From assembly GCF_004769235.1 (NCBI RefSeq), contig NZ_RQFG01000018.1, forward strand, positions 186,001 to 250,000: DNA of 64,000 nt, written 5' to 3'. The DNA is from Leptospira kanakyensis (GTDB lineage: Bacteria; Spirochaetota; Leptospiria; Leptospirales; Leptospiraceae). The notes beneath the pieces are model-generated. The model had not been told where the DNA came from. It searched no databases and saw nothing but the letters and a program-made list of their open reading frames with translations. Below, piece by piece: positions 61,007 through 64,000 of the stretch (within the stretch, counting starts at the first letter, position 1; every line of letters starts with the position of its first letter). The translations under genes were made by a program, and so were the position numbers.

Positions 61007-64000
61007 ATGGCTGAGCCGATAGACAAATTGAGTCCGGAAGAAATTACACAAATCGAGACGATGTTTTCGGCTCTCAATAAAAATCCGCTCTCATCGGAAG
61101 AATTGAATCCGATGGCGAAGGTTTTACGTGAGAAACTGGGATATACGAATCCCATCGCACCTGCGGAACCAGAAACCGATACCGAAGAAGATTCGGGCTC
61201 TGCCTTTGACGATTTTGATAATGAAGGGGCAGGAGATTCCAACGCCGGAGACCCTTTTACCGGACTCGATGAGGATGATGATTTTGGTCCTCCCAAACTC
61301 CCCAACCGTGAAGCCGAAGAAGACGATGGAATTGATTTAGATGAACTCCTCGGTGAAGACGGCCCGAGACCCACTCCGGCTCCTGCCGCCACAGATGATT
61401 TTGACTTTGATGCACCGACGGCTGCAGACGATGCGGATCCCTTTGCTTCCGATGCAGGAACTACGGAAGAGGCAGACCCTTTTGCAGATATGGGTTCCAC
61501 TCCCGCTGCTACTGAAACTTTCGGTGATGATCCCTTTGGCAATTTAGACGCGATCGATGAAGCTCCCATCGAAGACAAACCAGCGCCAGTCATTGGTGAT
61601 GATCCTTTTGCTAATTTAGGTGGGGATGACACTCCACCGACTACCGACGAAGATTTGTTTGCTGGTTTTGATAGTGGATCGGAAGGCGAGGCTCCTTCTG
61701 GAGATGATTTTGATTTTGGCGGTGGGACGGATACTCCTACTTCCGGTGATGATCCCTTTGCAGATATGGGTTCCACTCCCGCTGCTACTGAAAGTTTTGG
61801 GGATGACCCTTTTGCTAATTTAGGTGGAGATAACACTCCTTCTTCTGATACAGATTCCGCCGATGATCCGTTTGGTGATATGTCATCTCCAAGTTCTGGC
61901 GGTGATACTTTTGGAGACGATCCCTTTGCAGATATGGGTTCGACCCCCGCTGCTACTGAAAGTTTTGGGGATGATCCGTTTGGTGGTATGGACAGTCCGT
62001 CCACTCCTTCTCGTGATAATGAACCCGCTGACATGGGTGGTGGGTTTGATGATCCATTTGGAGACTTGGGTGTGGGAATGGAACCACCGAGTCTGGATGA
62101 TGACTTAGGAGCTCCTTCTTTTGACGATTTGGCACCATCGATTGATGATATGCCTGTTTCCACGATGGATGACTTTGGTTCTGACGGGCCAGGGGGATTT
62201 GAGGAAGACCTCATGTCTCTTGGTAAAGAAGAGGAACCAGAAGAATCTCTCGAAGCTAACTTAACGGATGAAGAGTTAGCTGTCATCCAAGCAGAATTAC
62301 TTCGTTACCCACCAAAACTCAGACGAACCATCATTGATACGATTGTGAACCAAAGGATTCCGGTTCGTAATCAAAAAGAAATCATTGAACTCATTAAGGC
62401 CCAACAAAAACCAGAAGACATTGCTAGTTACCTCAGTGGTCTTCTGGGTGAACGAGTGGAACTCAGTGATTCCACTGGTAAGTTTGCCGCTGATGGAGTT
62501 CCCATCATTGCCAGTCGGGATGCTTATACCAAAGAAGGTGCTGCCCGCAAACGAGAGTTAGTCCGTAGAACTATTTTGTCTTCTGCGGCCGCTGTATTCC
62601 TTGTATTTGGAATTGTCACACTTTGGAAGTATGTGATTGTTCCTTATCGTGCGAAAGCACAGTATGCCCTCGGACTTGAAAAAATTGAAGAGTTCAGTTA
62701 TGAAACGGATGCTTTAGAGAAGAAAAAACTCCTCGCCGATGCAGAAAATTATTTTATCAAAGGGGAAGAAATTTTCCCACATAACCTAGAGTTTTTGAAT
62801 AAATACTGTATTGCTTATACCAAAGCCGGTCAGTATGAAAGAGCCTTCGAAAAATGTTTTGGGAAAGTGGAACCTGATTTTGGTTATGAACTAGAAGATA
62901 AGGAACACAAAAGGGCTTGGGAAAACAGAAAAGAAGTACCAAACATTAGTTTTGCGAAAAAAACGGAATGGAATGATGCCGGTGTGGAAACTGCTGGACG
63001 TAGACCTTTACCAGAACTAACTTTTTATTTAACTTCACAAGATAAAGTTCCAAGAAAGGTTTTAAAGGCGGGAGCTTATATTGCCTCTCGTCTCAAATAC
63101 AATGTCCATGATATTGATACATACATTGCCCTTGGAACGTTTCACTCCTTCCATAGAAAGGATTTTATCGAAGTTCCTCCAGGCAGTAATCGCAAAAAAT
63201 ATAAAAACGACCATCTGGCTATTGAATACTTCAAACGAGTGTTTACCGATGGGGGAGACCCTGATAACGTCGATGCGATTGCAGGGATTGCAAAGATATT
63301 TTACAACAAACAAGAGTTTGGAACGGCTGTTAAATACTATAACGATATCATTGAAAAGTATCCTAAAAATGCCATTGGTCATGGTGGGATTTTATCAACC
63401 TACATTGAAATGTGGAAACGTGATAAAAATCCGCAGTATGTACTCAACCATCATAGACAGGTTCGAAATGCTCTCAATATAGAAGATGAGCTTTCTCTTT
63501 TTGTTTTGGCAAAACTTGCATCCTTCTACATAGATTTAGATTCGGAAGAAGTTCGAATCAAATACAACATAAACCCAGAAGACCAAGTCACGGGTATGGA
63601 GATTGATGATAACGTAGAATACCTCTTAAACATTGCTTATGGCAAAGATGGTGGATCCAAATTTGCGGAAGGATATTACCAAAGAGCTCGGTTCTATTTC
63701 AAAAAAGAAGAAGCGGCACGTGCCCTCAAACAATTGGAACTTGCATCCACTTATGACATTCGCCATTACTTAGCAGTTCTGCTTATGGCAGAATACTATA
63801 TCCAAACGGAAAATTATGATGAAGCGGTCAAACTTCTGAGAGAAGCCGATGATCGTTATCAAAATTATAGAGAAAGGCTTGGGGAAAGAGATGAGGATGA
63901 AACCTTACTCGAAGGAAGCCCTGGAAGGATTTCGTTTAACTTAGGTAAAATCCAATTTTTAGAAGCTGCTGGAATTAATGTAACAGACAATATACGAGAA
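61007..64000 (+). CDS. FlcA-like periplasmic flagellar collar protein (3' end outside window)
   Basis: 998 codons before the edge. A long acidic low-complexity cytosolic part (residues 1-420) is rich in DDPF repeats. Then come NLTDEELAVIQAELLRYPPK and a helical domain, one membrane helix (about 523-545, AAAVFLVFGIVTLWKYVIV), and tetratricopeptide-type helices in the periplasmic part (ENYFIKGEEIFPHNLEFLNKY, IAGIAKIFYNKQEFGTAVKYY and others). The order of acidic N-terminus, helix and TPR region fits BB0326/FlcA, which builds the flagellar collar and stator in Borrelia. The identification rests on architecture. A clean 427-codon frame on the opposite strand is only its shadow. Confidence 0.7.
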   Translation, partial: MAEPIDKLSPEEITQIETMFSALNKNPLSSEELNPMAKVLREKLGYTNPIAPAEPETDTEEDSGSAFDDFDNEGAGDSNAGDPFTGLDEDDDFGPPKLPNREAEEDDGIDLDELLGEDGPRPTPAPAATDDFDFDAPTAADDADPFASDAGTTEEADPFADMGSTPAATETFGDDPFGNLDAIDEAPIEDKPAPVIGDDPFANLGGDDTPPTTDEDLFAGFDSGSEGEAPSGDDFDFGGGTDTPTSGDDPFADMGSTPAATESFGDDPFANLGGDNTPSSDTDSADDPFGDMSSPSSGGDTFGDDPFADMGSTPAATESFGDDPFGGMDSPSTPSRDNEPADMGGGFDDPFGDLGVGMEPPSLDDDLGAPSFDDLAPSIDDMPVSTMDDFGSDGPGGFEEDLMSLGKEEEPEESLEANLTDEELAVIQAELLRYPPKLRRTIIDTIVNQRIPVRNQKEIIELIKAQQKPEDIASYLSGLLGERVELSDSTGKFAADGVPIIASRDAYTKEGAARKRELVRRTILSSAAAVFLVFGIVTLWKYVIVPYRAKAQYALGLEKIEEFSYETDALEKKKLLADAENYFIKGEEIFPHNLEFLNKYCIAYTKAGQYERAFEKCFGKVEPDFGYELEDKEHKRAWENRKEVPNISFAKKTEWNDAGVETAGRRPLPELTFYLTSQDKVPRKVLKAGAYIASRLKYNVHDIDTYIALGTFHSFHRKDFIEVPPGSNRKKYKNDHLAIEYFKRVFTDGGDPDNVDAIAGIAKIFYNKQEFGTAVKYYNDIIEKYPKNAIGHGGILSTYIEMWKRDKNPQYVLNHHRQVRNALNIEDELSLFVLAKLASFYIDLDSEEVRIKYNINPEDQVTGMEIDDNVEYLLNIAYGKDGGSKFAEGYYQRARFYFKKEEAARALKQLELASTYDIRHYLAVLLMAEYYIQTENYDEAVKLLREADDRYQNYRERLGERDEDETLLEGSPGRISFNLGKIQFLEAAGINVTDNIRE
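61477..61981 (+). repeat. Three near-identical coding repeats in the FlcA-like gene
   Basis: A unit of about 60 bp encoding DPFADMGSTPAATESFG occurs at about 61477, 61750 and 61918, with only a few base changes, and is embedded among some eleven DPF motifs. The units are separated by diverged, similarly acidic sequence. Confidence 0.75.

Noticed and set aside
61003..62286. A 427-codon Ser/Pro-rich open frame on the minus strand.
   Set aside because: It is the antisense shadow of the acidic, codon-biased FlcA-like gene; its composition is only the reverse of GAT/GAA-rich codons, and the plus frame continues far beyond it with real domains.

Overview
The window looks like chromosomal DNA of a spirochaete of the genus Leptospira, most likely of the saprophytic L. 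biflexa-like branch; this is inferred from gene content and style, not from a marker gene. The DNA is AT-rich, many products carry loose spirochaete-type lipobox signal peptides, and an apparent homologue of the spirochaete flagellar collar protein FlcA runs off the right edge. Gluconeogenic PckA, glycogen synthase, a split transketolase, ClpS and MetK form the housekeeping part. I see no rRNA, tRNA, CRISPR array, intact insertion sequence or prophage. Layout. 1-2153: a multi-PAS hybrid histidine kinase cut by the left edge. 2769-11666: an overlapping three-gene envelope operon (alpha-2-macroglobulin-like lipoprotein, penicillin-binding protein 1C, and a membrane phosphotransferase of the alkaline phosphatase/LtaS superfamily). 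11663-17398: regulators with small partners: a TetR gene with two matching palindromes in front of it, a DUF5329 secreted protein, an NmrA-like/AraC divergent pair, and an ECF sigma factor joined to a DUF1304 membrane protein. 17553-21018: two tandem paralogous propeller-like lipoproteins. 21330-24423: glgA and pckA, divergent. 24621-33668: small envelope, DUF1761, AraC, RDD and DUF1993 genes, plus a 1145-residue modular lipoprotein. 33997-36915: a near-duplicate of that lipoprotein with fewer C-terminal repeats. 37099-38978: a helix-hairpin-helix mini-protein and a TPM-domain membrane protein. 39024-44147: an array of four intact and two broken lipoproteins of one family, followed by a coiled-coil exported protein. 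45243-50609: an ethanolamine-type permease, a receptor-type class III cyclase, an FMN glutamate-synthase-like protein and a response regulator. 50606-51772: a PAS protein followed by a broken kinase ATPase domain. 51934-60851: an SSB-like protein, lipoproteins, an MBOAT acyltransferase, a co-directional run PilZ / NAD-binding / DUF374 acyltransferase / metK / transketolase C-subunit / clpS, and a CBM48 secreted protein. 61007-64000: the FlcA-like protein, 3' truncated. The most unusual material is the accessory surface-protein region between about 27.7 and 44.1 kb. It holds two giant lipoproteins sharing a roughly 2.1-kb near-identical core but ending in 7 versus 4 copies of a propeller-like repeat. 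Each is preceded by the same pair of inverted 13-bp elements with an identical 20-nt spacing. A lipoprotein array next to them is visibly decaying. Three copies of a GC-rich dispersed stem-loop repeat sit at gene 3' ends (21.2, 25.4 and 33.9 kb). This pattern suggests surface lipoproteins diversifying by duplication, recombination and decay. That is an inference; no known named defence or mobile system is present.
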